The notes beneath the pieces were generated by a model, which ran no database searches, was not told the origin of the DNA, and saw only the letters and a list, made by a program, of their open reading frames with translations. Made by a program: the position numbers and the translations under genes. Of a DNA stretch of 64,000 nucleotides, positions 1 through 11,300 are shown in pieces. Within the stretch, counting starts at the first letter, position 1. Each line of letters opens with the position of its first letter. This DNA is from Hoplostethus atlanticus (lineage: Eukaryota; Chordata; Actinopteri; Trachichthyiformes; Trachichthyidae): contig JAXDDX010000001.1 in NCBI GenBank assembly GCA_034670405.1, positions 19,484,501-19,548,500 of the forward strand, given 5' to 3'.

Positions 1-3000
1 TTCTCCTAAGTCGTTGCTGGTCAGCTGGTCTGGCTTGACCTCCAGCAGCTGAACTCCTCCTTTCATGGAGTTGGCTTCTAACACCTGCAGAGTACAATGC
101 AATGTAGCAGCAGTCCTTTGATTTCTTTCTTGTAGTTAATGCACTCTTTACATAAATGATGTACAGGGGTGGACAAAATAGTATACAGGAACATCAGGTA
201 TCTAATAAGGAGCAGGGCCACCGTTGGCCTTCAGAGCAGCTTCGGTCCTCCTGAACGGTGTCTAGTGGGATATTGGACATTTCTTCAAGAAGGAAAGTCT
301 CCAGTTCTCTGAGGGAGGAACCATACGGAAATCTACTTCCCATTGGGCTTTCTCTAAAAACACAAACCTGTGTGGATGTTGGAAAAAGGCTGAAAGATCC
401 ATTAGATCCAGATCCAAGATGTGAGAGACAGCCCTGCCATAAATACCACTGGTATGATTGGACAGTACTTTATAAAGGGATTAATTACCTGTTCGATGAC
501 CTGTTTAGACATTCTGGAGTTTTCCAAGCTGAAGACCTGAATGGAAAGGAGGTAAGCAGAAATTAGTGTGTGGCCATAATGACATAAAATGACAAATAAA
601 CAAAACGGTCTGAACATATCACTTGGTTTACAAAAGGCATGTTATGTGTCAAAGGGATACCTTCTTGGCGCCGAGCATGTGAGCGAAGATGGGTAGCAGG
701 CTTCCATCGCTGACCCCTAGACACACACTGTCTGCTTTCACCACCTGGAATTGGCACAGTGGTCGTTACCGAGATGAAACCCCAGGCATTACCCAGAAGC
801 ACCTCCGCCTCCCCGTCACTTACGCTGCGTAACGCGCTGACGTAGCTCTCCGTGCGGCGGCTGTCGTTGAGTTCGCCGAATCGCGGCCGGGTCCAGACCA
901 AAGTGGGCCTGGCAGGTGCAGCATGGCCGACGAGGAGGAGCATCGGTCTCTGTGTCCTGTTGTCTGAAAGAGACCGGCATCAAGACAGGCACAGACCGCT
1001 GATATACAAATACTTCAATAAAGTACAAAGTTACTTAGAGGTGCACCGATACCAATAAAAGTACAATGAAATGACTGTGGGCAGCAAGCGGTCCACCTCA
1101 GTGGTAGAGGAAACAGATTCGTACAGTATTTCTACAATGGGGGGAGGAAACATATGGTCTATAAGCTGGTGTACCTGTGTGTCTGCAGGCTGTACCACAG
1201 GCTGTAGTCATCGTGGCAGACCGTCAGACTCAGATCCTCTCCCTCTACCACCCTCCTCTCCACAGGCAGGAAGTAGACACTCTGCATCCAGTGGTCCCGC
1301 CACTGGAAAACACCACAAAGAGATCAACAGAGCGCGACAGGGACCGCCCACTTTTTTTACGGCTCTGGTTCCGGAAGTAAATTTCCCATTCATTTACTCC
1401 ATAGACATTTCAGAAAATCCTTCTATAAAGAGTTTTAAGGCTGGAACCAAGCCAACCAGCTAGACGATGAATCGTGACCATAAAACATTTGATTCTGAGC
1501 AAAAAAAAGATCAGAAAACGGAAGAAAAGGCAAAAGGTACAAGACTGTGTACATCATTATTTTATGAAGTGAAGGAACTACTCATCCCATAAACCATTGC
1601 GAATGATACTTTTCCAAAAAACCTCCAAACTAACGATAGTTTAGCGCGCTTCTTCTTGAATTTAACATTTGTCAATAGTAGTGTTGATATTGTTGTTGTT
1701 TTGTGAGCGTATATATAGTGTTTCATATAGTATAGTGTACTGTGTTGTCATCGACATGGTACAGTGATTCGTTCCAGCTGCATAGGATAAGCAGCTAGCT
1801 AGGTTACGTTAGTAGCTAGCGTTAACGTTAGCTGACAAGACGTTTCGCGGGTGCGGTAAACATTTCCATGGTAACAGCGAGCTCCACCAATCAGAGACGT
1901 CGCTGTTACACTTTAGGATTGTGGGTAGTGTAGTACTTCTCCATGACATCGCAAATAAAACATGTTTTTCTCAAAACAAGGTTGATATCATACAGACTTG
2001 TGGCTTCTACAGGAGCATACACTATCGTTTCACAACCTACTAGCTTGTGGTGAGTCTACATTGGATGGTTACGACATTATGGCTAATAATCAAAATCCCT
2101 ATGCAGAATATGAATGGGATCTTCACTTCCGGAACCTCACTGTTGAGCTCTACTGGCAGGGCAGAAATTCACACGTTAAGCCTCGGACTCCCATTTGATG
2201 AAATGTCATAGAATATTTTGAATATGAGTAAAAGTGAATGTGGTGAGGTAGGTTTGTGTGACTCAGTAAACTGTCTTGTCTTTAGCCCTAGTCTCTACTC
2301 CAAAACACTCTGAGTTGGAGCTGGAGAAGAGTCAGCTCAGTTAGCCTGAACAAACTGGTAGCTAGCTAACTAGCCACTGCTAACGCTAGCTTCTACTAGA
2401 TATGTTAGCTAGTGTGCTAATCAGATGTGTTAACAAGACAGTGATGGTTAGTCGACCAGATACTATGGTTACTACAAGCTACATGATCTAAACACAAAAA
2501 CAATCAGATGCATCAGTGATGAAATGATCAGTTCAGTCAGAAACAGATGAACCATGTTAACCACACATTAAGACACTGACTCACCGGTGACGTCTTGGGT
2601 TGCGGATAGGTCCAACTGGGAGCCATGGTGCAGACAATGGTTCCACTGGGGTCCATGTCGATGTCCCACCAGGACAGGACTACCTGGGCCCGACCGGTGG
2701 CCTGGGCCACAAACTGGGAGGAGTGGGACTGGGGCGCGCTGCTCACTGGCTTACTGAAGTCCACGCTGGGACGAGGACAGGAGTAGAGAAAGAGGAAAAG
2801 ACGATTTAGAACAGTTGGAATGGTTTCACTTTTAGTTGGGTTTCTTTGTCTGGGCTGAAAGCGTGACCTGACCCTGATCCCACTCCACAGGAGGCACTGA
2901 GCATTATGGTTGTGGTAAATATGTTTAGTTGGAAATTAGAAAATGTTCAGTTGCAGCAGACTCCCTGTTTCTACTAACGGAACAGTAAAGTTTATCCACC

Positions 3001-6000
3001 ACCAATGAAGAAACTTGTCCCCCGTCTCCCTCTGTAGTACCTGAACATGGTGTGGAGAGGGCTGAGGGGCGTGAAGCTGTGCGGGGGGACCTGGCTCAGC
3101 TGGATATCACAGACTGAATGGGCTCCGGCGCAGCGGCCCACAGCGGGCGGCGCCACCAGCTGGACCCCCTCCACCTCCGAGGGCTGCAGCTGGGCCCAGC
3201 TCCACAGCAGCTCTGACTCCACCAGCTGGGCGTAGACCGTGGCCCGGTGGGGCACCGCCTCACAGCCCTCCTATTGGGGGGGCAGGAGGAAACAGGACAT
3301 ATTAACAACTGATGCTGACGAAGGCTTGTAGCCGAAACGCGTCCATTCGCCCTAATAAAAGGATTCTCTTCCATTCCGTGAGTGCCGGTACCTTGCTTTT
3401 TCAAAATGATCTCCCTTACCGGGCACCCGTTACCAGACTTTATCTTTGGAGTTCTGCGCACTTTATACGCTTTTCATATTAACAACTACCTTGAAAACAG
3501 TGTGATTCCATGTGTAGAGGGGACGTGGGGAAGATTTACCCATGATGCTGTGTGTCTGTGAGTTTGACAGACAGCCAAAATCAAAAAGAGAAAGGAGTCA
3601 AACTTTTACATGCGTCGACCCAAAAGCCTCCATCTTTGTTTCTCCATTTCTGAGCCCAGGAACTCATATTTTTTCCAGGCGCTAAAGTCTCTCAGTGTCG
3701 TAGAAGCTAATGGCATCGCAGCATTAGCCGACTATTGCACTTCCTGAGTCTGATTATCGGGGGGGTTTCATTTCAAAGTGTCTCTCCATTCGGTTTGTGC
3801 CGGCACAGACGCACCACAACTCCAAGGAGCACAGGCACGCTTGGCAGTATGAAGTCTTGATTCCTGCAGGTTCCTGTAAAGTGACCCCATTTGTAAAATT
3901 TCCCGATATTCCCTGACTTTCCCTGCTTGGAATATACCTCTTAAAACTCCATGGAATCCTGAATTTCACTCCATCCTACTTTGTCTTTATCTAAACACAG
4001 GTAAATATACAAACACACACACACACACTCACCTGGACCAGATTGTGGTGGGCGTGTTCATAGCTGGGTAGGGCTCCCTCTCCTATCAGTTCAGTGTCAA
4101 ACAGCTCTGTGACCAGGACGTTGGCCCTGGTTTGCATGTCTCCATCTGTAATGAGTCACATATACAGCACACATCTCATCGACTGAAACAGTTTACTGGA
4201 CCTACTATTGTACTTGCGAGTCCGTGTGACTTTTTGTTTCCAAGTTTTGTTTCTTTTAGTTTGTAACTGGGCAGTGTGAACCTAAACAAACCAAATATGA
4301 AGAAGCAACAAAATGTACGTGTGACTGCACACCGCAACTATAGAACAGACAAAACAACACCAATATCCGTCTGATGTGTGCTGGTGTTGCCTGACCTGGC
4401 CCTACAGTGACTTCAGTGGAGTGTTTGTTAATGATCTTGATCTTGTCGGAGAAGCCATTCTTCTCCACAATGCACTGGGCTGCTTCGGCCATGGGCTTGA
4501 AAACCTGTAGCCAGAAAGAAAGAAAGAAGAAAGCAGAGAAGACGTCTGAAGCCTTGTGCGGAAATCCAATATGGCATCCACTGATAGCCATGGAGGCAAA
4601 TTTGTAGAGCAGGGACAGCTGGATATGTGAACCACATTTCATGACATTCACTCGTGTAGTGTGGGAGATATGAGAAGATATGGCACTTTATGCACGTTGG
4701 CGCCCCCCGATGGCAGCAAGAAGTAAGTGTCTGAAACGATACTAGACAGTGGAAGTACGGGAGGGAAATGATGGGTGCCGATTCGCCCTTTTACCAGAAT
4801 CAATGTGTGCAATGTAGGTCCTTGGATACCTGAACGCTTCCGGCAGATACAGGAAGACTAGCCCCTACCTCCACAGCGTAGCAGAAGTCAGCCCCGGCGG
4901 TGAGAGCCATCATGGAGAGCAGACCCGTTCCCGTCCCGATGTCCAGAACGATGACTTTCTCACCGCGGGCCTTGACTCTGGCCACCGCTGCCCGGATGCC
5001 CTGGTAGTACTTCTCATTCTGGGGGAAAGAAACACATAGGGTTGTTTTACTTTTGGTGTTCAGTCAACTTTCCCAAGAAAATAGAAATTCACACATGGAA
5101 TATGAAGTGGATATTAAAGGTCTACACACCCTAGGGAGAAGCCCTAGGGTTGCCTTGAGGCAATAAGAATTGGAACATTTGCAACGGTGTGTATGATACC
5201 CACTGTACACACGATATGGAGTCTTCCTTTGACGCAACAGTTATGGAATGAAACGTGCATCTCGTCATCACTCATTTGAACTCTATATTACATACACACA
5301 ACATTTGTAAATACTCTCAGGAGAGAAATATATGATATGCAGCAACACTCACCCTATCGTGATCGTGCAGCATATCCGCATAGCAGGACCTGAAAGAAAA
5401 ACATACTGCAATCAGGTTTGTTTTGCTGTTGTTGATGCTTTTGGTTCCTTGCTGCTACTGTTATACTGTGATAACCTAACACCTAACTCCATACAAAAAA
5501 TTGGCAATTTAATGCAATTTAATTTGTTTATCTGCAAAGGTACATACATGGTCAAACATGATGTAATACCCATTTTATTTTAATTTACAGTTTACACTAA
5601 ATTCCAGTATAGAGTTTTATTTCAGCAGCAGTTTATTTCAATTCAACTGTTTTAGTTCTGATTGCTTGCATCCCCCTTTCAGTATTTTGGTTAAATCTTT
5701 GAAGTTGAAACTTTAATGCTTATTAACTTTATTAAATGCTGCTTATTAGATATATGCCGAAATGAAGAGTGACTCCTACAATTCATGAAAAGTCAAGTCA
5801 ATTTCTACCACATACGTATTTTTGCCGACATAGCAAAAGATTATGGATGGCGTTTGGAATGACGTTATCTCGTATGGAGAAAAGTGACGGCAAACTCCAC
5901 TCAAAAATCTGGCAATTTAAAGTTGCCTTGCTTGTCGTCCGACGCGCACACTTAGTAGAACATGACTCAACACGTTTTAGGAATCATTAGAGGCCAATCT

Positions 6001-6496
6001 TCAGTTCGGCATAGTGGTGTATGCGATACACCAAGTAGCACTTACAAAAAATAAACATTTAGAATTAGTTGTCTGTTTCTCCCCCATGATCTTCTTCCAC
6101 TAAAACACACCGGCAGGGCGGTTGCGAGCAATGGGAATTCATTCTAAAAATGGAACTTTTACTGAATAAAATTACTGAAATGTGAAGAAATTGTACGCCG
6201 ACTTTACCAGTGGCTCCTAACAGGTTCGTAAAACGTATTCAGTTATGTTATACACGGCATGTATGTTCGCCGACGAGCAAGGCAGTTTTAAACTGACAGA
6301 ATTTTGAATGGCGTGACGTTCTATCCATACAGACACGAGACAACCGGACGTATCGAGGTTAGCATAACATACATGACAGCAGTGCTAGCCCGCATTGCTA
6401 CCTGGCAATCTCCTGATGATAGTCGTATTCCTCACTCTCCTCCACCCAGTCTAAAGCTCCCGTGGTCGGGTTGGCTCGTCCACAGAAGGTCTTCAT
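1..6496 (-). CDS. prmt7: Protein arginine N-methyltransferase 7 (5' two thirds; 3' end outside window)
   Basis: PRMT7 transfers methyl groups from S-adenosylmethionine to arginine, giving monomethylarginine (type III, known for the family). Exons read in the minus direction: 6496-6402 (ATG at 6496), 5389-5353, 5018-4869, 4504-4396, 4145-4033, 3270-3041, 2765-2585, 1302-1175, 963-824, 744-661, 536-489 and 84-1 (partial). All boundaries have AG/GT sites and consistent phases. Visible landmarks are an N-terminal [10 protein letters not shown], the SAM-binding motif [12 protein letters not shown] (exon 3), the double-E loop [11 protein letters not shown] (exon 5), WRDHWMQ in exon 8 and a second-domain VSDGSLL. 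About 466 residues of a roughly 690-residue family length are in the window. Exon 963-824 has one extra base in an AAA run at 900-902 that shifts the frame after CQAH. An AG just before the ATG suggests a 5' UTR intron. The match to vertebrate PRMT7 is from memory of the family and is strong. Confidence 0.95.
159..425. repeat. Probable dispersed repeat in a prmt7 intron
   Basis: This lies in the intron between exons 536-489 and 84-1. It begins with the phrase ggggtggacaaaatagta and has an open frame over part of its length, but no coding similarity that I recognise. It resembles the edge of common fish DNA-element repeats. The family is not determined. Confidence 0.3.
897..903 (-). other. prmt7: Single-base frameshift in prmt7 exon 9
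   Basis: Reading the minus strand, the exon encodes [10 protein letters not shown] in one frame and then [11 protein letters not shown] in the next. Removing one A from the AAA run at 900-902 (a T in the sense strand) joins them as HLVW, matching the HLLW of mammalian PRMT7. Exons before and after are intact and in phase. The coding length from the ATG through this exon is 1183 nt, one more than a multiple of three. This could be a sequencing indel or a real null mutation. Confidence 0.85.
3299..3475. repeat. Dispersed retroelement-like fragment in a prmt7 intron
   Basis: The segment contains a gacgaaggc...ccgaaacgcg block followed by AATAAAAG. That arrangement recurs in vertebrate dispersed repeats. 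No reading frame is preserved. Assignment to a family is not possible by eye. Confidence 0.35.
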
Positions 6497-6599
6497 CCCT
6501 GCGACAGCAATAAACCGACTCTAGGGCGACGTAGGGGCTGTTAAATAGATGTTTTTGTAAGAATATCCGGCAGAAGACACTAACTACATTGCACTACAG

Positions 6600-6675
6600 C
6601 AGCAGCGTTGGCTCAACGGGGGCAGCCATGTTTTCCCCGACTACGTCACAAACATTCCTGATCACGTGACTGGGG
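6600..6675 (-). promoter_or_regulatory. prmt7: Probable prmt7 promoter with CRE-like and E-box sites
   Basis: About 100-180 bp upstream of the prmt7 ATG is a short block containing a CRE-like TACGTCA (6642-6648) and a palindromic E-box TCACGTGA (6662-6669), typical of TATA-less housekeeping promoters. It sits next to AT-rich repeat sequence. Assignment as the promoter rests on position and motif content only. Confidence 0.45.
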
Positions 6676-7492
6676 TACCATAATAACCCTTTAGAGTCCC
6701 CTCCCCACATTTATTCCTAGTCAGTTTTCAAAGTTTGTTCAAAGATATATTTGGTTTTATCAAGGGAAATAATAGTTAATACTACTTAATTAACCTTCTT
6801 ATCTGACAAGCTATATATAAAATCCATAAAAATATATTAAAAAAAAACATTAATTTAACCGAACTTGTAAAAGATTTTTTAATTACTTTTATACTGCCCT
6901 CTGGCATACCCGTGTACTACAACTACTACTACTGCTACTAACAATGATAACAATAATAAACTATTTATAAAGCCCTTATATCAAAGCAGAGTTTACAGGA
7001 AACTCAACAATAGGAAGATAACACGATAACAATAGGAAACACTATCAAAAGAACATAGGTCAAAAGAAAAATACATAAATACAATATAAAAATAAGAAAC
7101 AACACTAGGTTAAAACTGGACAAAATCATAAACAATTACATAAAAGGAAGTGAATGAAAATGTATTTTAAGACGTGATTTAAATGTTTCACAGTCTTGGA
7201 GCCCTGATGGCAAAAACATTTTTAGTCTTGATTCTAGACTGTGATGTGATGATGTTCCTGCCTTACTAAACAAAAACCCTTCTTATTCTCCAGCTATTAA
7301 TACCTACGCCAAAGGCAAACCAAATACAGTTATCACACTAAACCCCTACAGTCTGCAAAACACCCATCAATACACTACATGGAGCAGCCTCATTTTGTTT
7401 CATCATTTAATTTCTCACTGAGTATAACCAGAAATTAGCACAAATGTGTTGAATATTGATTTTATTTTACGGCATTCCATCAGAATATATAC

Positions 7493-7532
<40 letters not shown>

Positions 7533-8041
7533 CTCAAAGGCCCAGCACAAAATGAAAATCACATCGGCCCACATGGCTAAATAAGTCAATGCAACATGCC
7601 ATCGTTGGTCTCTTCAGTAGGAATACATACAGAATTGAATTGAGAATTGAGACATCATAATTTGATATATAGTGGATACGTGATTGTCATAATTCTGATC
7701 GTCTATGAGTTTGTCCTAGTTAGTAAAGCCCTTTGAGACTTGTTTGTGATAAAGGGCTGTATAAATAAACTTGACTTGTGCTGTGTGCAGTTTACTGACG
7801 CCATCTTATAGGATTTCAGTTCAAATTGTTAACCAGTTCCTTCTCGCTGCCATTTGAGGCCGCCAACATGTGAAGTTTCCTAGTGTAGCTTTACTGTCCA
7901 AGAAAAGAAAAGGAGTGGATGTTTAGGAGTTTTACATCCAATATTGTTAGGGCTTGAAATCAACGTTTTTGTCAGCCAGCCACAGTTACTAACGGAGTCA
8001 GAATTTCATCAGGCAATTTAATTTTTCAGCAGCTGAAGTTA
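6676..8041. other. Intergenic, repeat-derived sequence between prmt7 and exoc3l1
   Basis: No gene is visible. The stretch holds AT-rich sequence, a (TA)n tract at 7495-7527 and a LINE/SINE-like tail around 7720-7780 (an AAGCCCTTTGAGA motif followed by a TAAATAAACTTGACTTG-type end). A short dispersed piece near 7858-7900 recurs near 15755-15785 in the exoc3l1 region. Confidence 0.6.
7495..7527. repeat. (TA)n microsatellite
   Basis: An uninterrupted run of TA dinucleotides, about 16 units, in intergenic AT-rich sequence. Confidence 0.95.
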
Positions 8042-8257
8042 AGGCAGCAGTAGCTTAGAGGTTAGAGAAGTGGGCTTGTGACTGTGGGTGAGAAAAGTGA
8101 ATGAGTCACACAACTACTGTCAAAGTGCCCTTGAGCAAAGCACTGAAACCCCCGACTGCTCCAGTGTTGCTGCTCTGTGGCCGTCAGTGTGAAGGTGTGG
8201 AACTGTGTGTTGCATGGTGCTCCGTCAACTTTCCCTGGACAAATAAAGGTTTAAAAA
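8042..8257 (+). repeat. tRNA-derived SINE
   Basis: The head resembles a tRNA gene: the RNA polymerase III A box TAGCTTAGAGG fits at 8051-8061, followed by degraded B-box sequence. The body has the core phrase common to teleost SINEs (tgcccttgagcaaagcactg, then ctgctccagtg). The tail ends in AATAAAGGTTTAAAAAAAAA. It lies just downstream of the exoc3l1 stop codon. It is a retroposon, not a functional tRNA gene. Confidence 0.85.
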
Positions 8258-8328
8258 AAAAGTGTGAGAAGCGGAATCCACCCTGATTCTACTCTGTAAG
8301 GCCTCACTTCTTTTTCTAGCCTCTGTAG

Positions 8329-11300
8329 TCACGCGCACTTGGCAGTTGGCAGGCAGAAGGGCATGGAGGAGTGAGGAACCAGGATGTCGGTGAAGATGGG
8401 TCGGTATCCTGCTGGGAGAGGGGGGGCGCTCTGCTCCAGCAGGTCCAGTACCGTCCCTCTGACATCCCTGGAGACGTCACCGCGGATGTCCAGCAGCACC
8501 GACACGTGCTCGTCGCTGAGGAAACGGGAGGAAGACCAGGTTACAGCACCATCGTGTGATGAGGCGCTGAAGCTTTACAAGTAACGGGGGAGGGGAGCGG
8601 GGATTACCTGATGTCAGGGTATTTTGCCACTAGTCCAGACACCTCCAGAGTGAGCATGCCGGGGTCTTTGAGTCGCAAGAAGTCGGCCAGGACAGGGTAG
8701 TAGGGCCAAGGGGTTCACCTCAGGCACTGACCCGTCACCCTCCTGCACAGACAAGACAGGTACACGCAAGTTTTCAGACAGTTGAGACAGAATTTCTGAA
8801 TCATACACTGGTTATTGGCGGTATGATAAAGCGCGATAAAAGTCCCTCCTCACCAGGCCGTGGAGGATCTCTCTGAACTGCTGGTCGTCCTGAACCATCC
8901 GCTGGGCCAGTTGCCTCCTTTCCTCAGCGCTGCGACACACCAGCCTCTTCTGCATTAGGGCCCTGACATACTCCACCACCACCAGCCACTGGGACTCCTC
9001 CTGGAGACGCTGCAGGGACACAAGGGGGAGGGTGGGGGGAGGGGGGTGATTTGAATAGGATTCAGCAGGACAGTACATGATGGATACGATGGAGGTTCTT
9101 CCCTGACCACAGCTACAGAAAAACATCTATGAAAACCTGCAATGAAATGTATGTTTTTTGCACATTTTACTCATTTATTCAATCTGGATTGTGGAATTTT
9201 GAATTTTGATTTGATCGACATAACCTTCATAAAGATCCCTGGTATGACAAATATTCATATACCTGCAGAGACTAGGCTCCGCAGCAGGCAGGCAGGTGTA
9301 TGTTGTAAATGCTGATGTACGCTACATACATACATACACAGTCTACACCATAAGATATCGCTACTAGTAGCTGCAACTACAACTGCATTTTATTTCAGAA
9401 TAACAACACTTTTTTTATTTGTTATTTTAAACTCTGCACCTTTTCTTGAATATGTTTTTAACTCCTACTTCACGTGCATTATGTTTTATTTTGTGAGTAC
9501 AGTGAGATCTGACATATGAGTCGTGTAACCCCAAATATCTGGAATATTTCAAATTGCTCACTACTGGATATAGGTTAAATGTACAACAACAGTCTGACAG
9601 TACAACTGTATAGAAGCAGGTAACAGTGATTTTACTGGCACTTGTGTTATCCAAAAGTAACTGACTGTAGTAAAACCTGTTGATCTGAATACCAGCACAA
9701 TTTTGCACATATTGTCTTTCTCATACCTTTTTATACTGATCTTTACATATTGCATATATACTGATTTTTCAATCTTAAAATATGACTATATATAAACCAC
9801 TAAGGTTTGACTCAACCAATAATATTATTTCCAGAGACATGTTTGTAGAACCAAAAGTCCGCTGTGCAGCTACGTCATAAAAACAGAGCAAAGCTGTGTG
9901 ACCTGCCGGCAGGGGGGGCGTACACGGCCGTACAGCTCCAGATGGTGCTCCAGGACCTGGCAGAGCTTGGGCGTGGGGTCGCCCTGGACCAGCCAGGATC
10001 GGGTCAGCAGGCCTTGGAGGAAAGGCTGAAGGTCCAGCAGGAGTTGATCCATCACCAGGCGACAGGCTCGTCTCACTGCCCGGTCCAGGGCCGCCAGCGG
10101 GTTGGGCGGAGTCCGGGAGAACTGGCCTGCCGACCGGGACGACTGCTGCTGCTGCAGGCTCTCTGTGGACATCCTGGAGAGAATGGAGGGATAAAGGGGT
10201 AGGTAGATTTTTTTTAGGCCTGATTTTGCCTCAACTATGGTCTGTTTTTATTTTAATTTGTATTTATTTTTATTATTTTTTTAAAATGTATCTATTGTTG
10301 ATTTGATTTTGAAAAAAAATAAATATATATATATATATATATGATAAACTAAAACAATGAAGGTGTATTTGACCCCAAAGGACTTGGATTATTATTTTAT
10401 TATGTTTTTTTCTTATTCTTATTTTAACAAGATAAGATAACCGTAGATACACAAGAGAGAAGCATGGCTGAGTGGGAAATTGTTTCAATTTAATTGAAAA
10501 AAGAAAATAGAACCAAAACAAATCTGAAACAAATAAAATGAACTAAAATGTCTGACTGTTATTGCATCTATGCAACCAGATAATACATAGTTTAATTATT
10601 TCAAACAGTTGATACGCTGTAACACAGTTGAATCTGCCATAATCTTACTTGAGGATGATGCAGTTGCTGATGGACGCCAGCAGATAGTGGAGGTAGAACT
10701 TGTTGTTGTTGTTGCTGCTCGGATTCCTGCGGTGCTCTTTCCCAAACTCCACCAGAGCCTCTCGAAACCTGCAGGTAAAGAGACGGAGGGCAGGAATGGA
10801 GCTGGATGACGGAAAAAACATGTTCAAAGCCAGTTTGATATATGAGTGCGCACACACACACACACACACACACGCACCTGTTGAGGAGGTTCTCCATCTC
10901 ATATAGACCCATCTGTATGGTCTGGTCTCGTAGGGATTCTCCGATCATCAGGGCCACCCGGGAGTTCTCCTCCAACATCTACCACATCCCAGAAAACACG
11001 ACCAAGCCACACAAAATAACCAGCATAATGGGCAAATGAGCGAGTAACAAAAGACATTTCTTACTAGAAAAGTAGTGTAGCGAGAAAAGGCAACATTGTT
11101 AAGTTCTCTGAAACTGTATTTGAAAGGGGAAATCCACCCTCAGATACTCTTGGATTGTTATTTATCATCAATCTGCGATGTTCTTGGCATTGCAGGATTT
11201 ATTTGTGATGAAGAATTAACTTTTTGGGTGCACCCACTTTCCCTCAACCTGCCTCGCCTACTTCGTGATTGCCTCCAATTCCCAGAATGCCTTTTGACAA

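Noticed and set aside
1175-1302. Possible second frameshift in prmt7 exon 8
   Set aside because: The frame looked broken until the acceptor at 1303-1305 was used. With it, [13 protein letters not shown] follows the previous exon in phase.
8051-8110. Possible tRNA gene
   Set aside because: There is an A box but the B box is degraded, and the sequence continues into a SINE body and A-rich tail.
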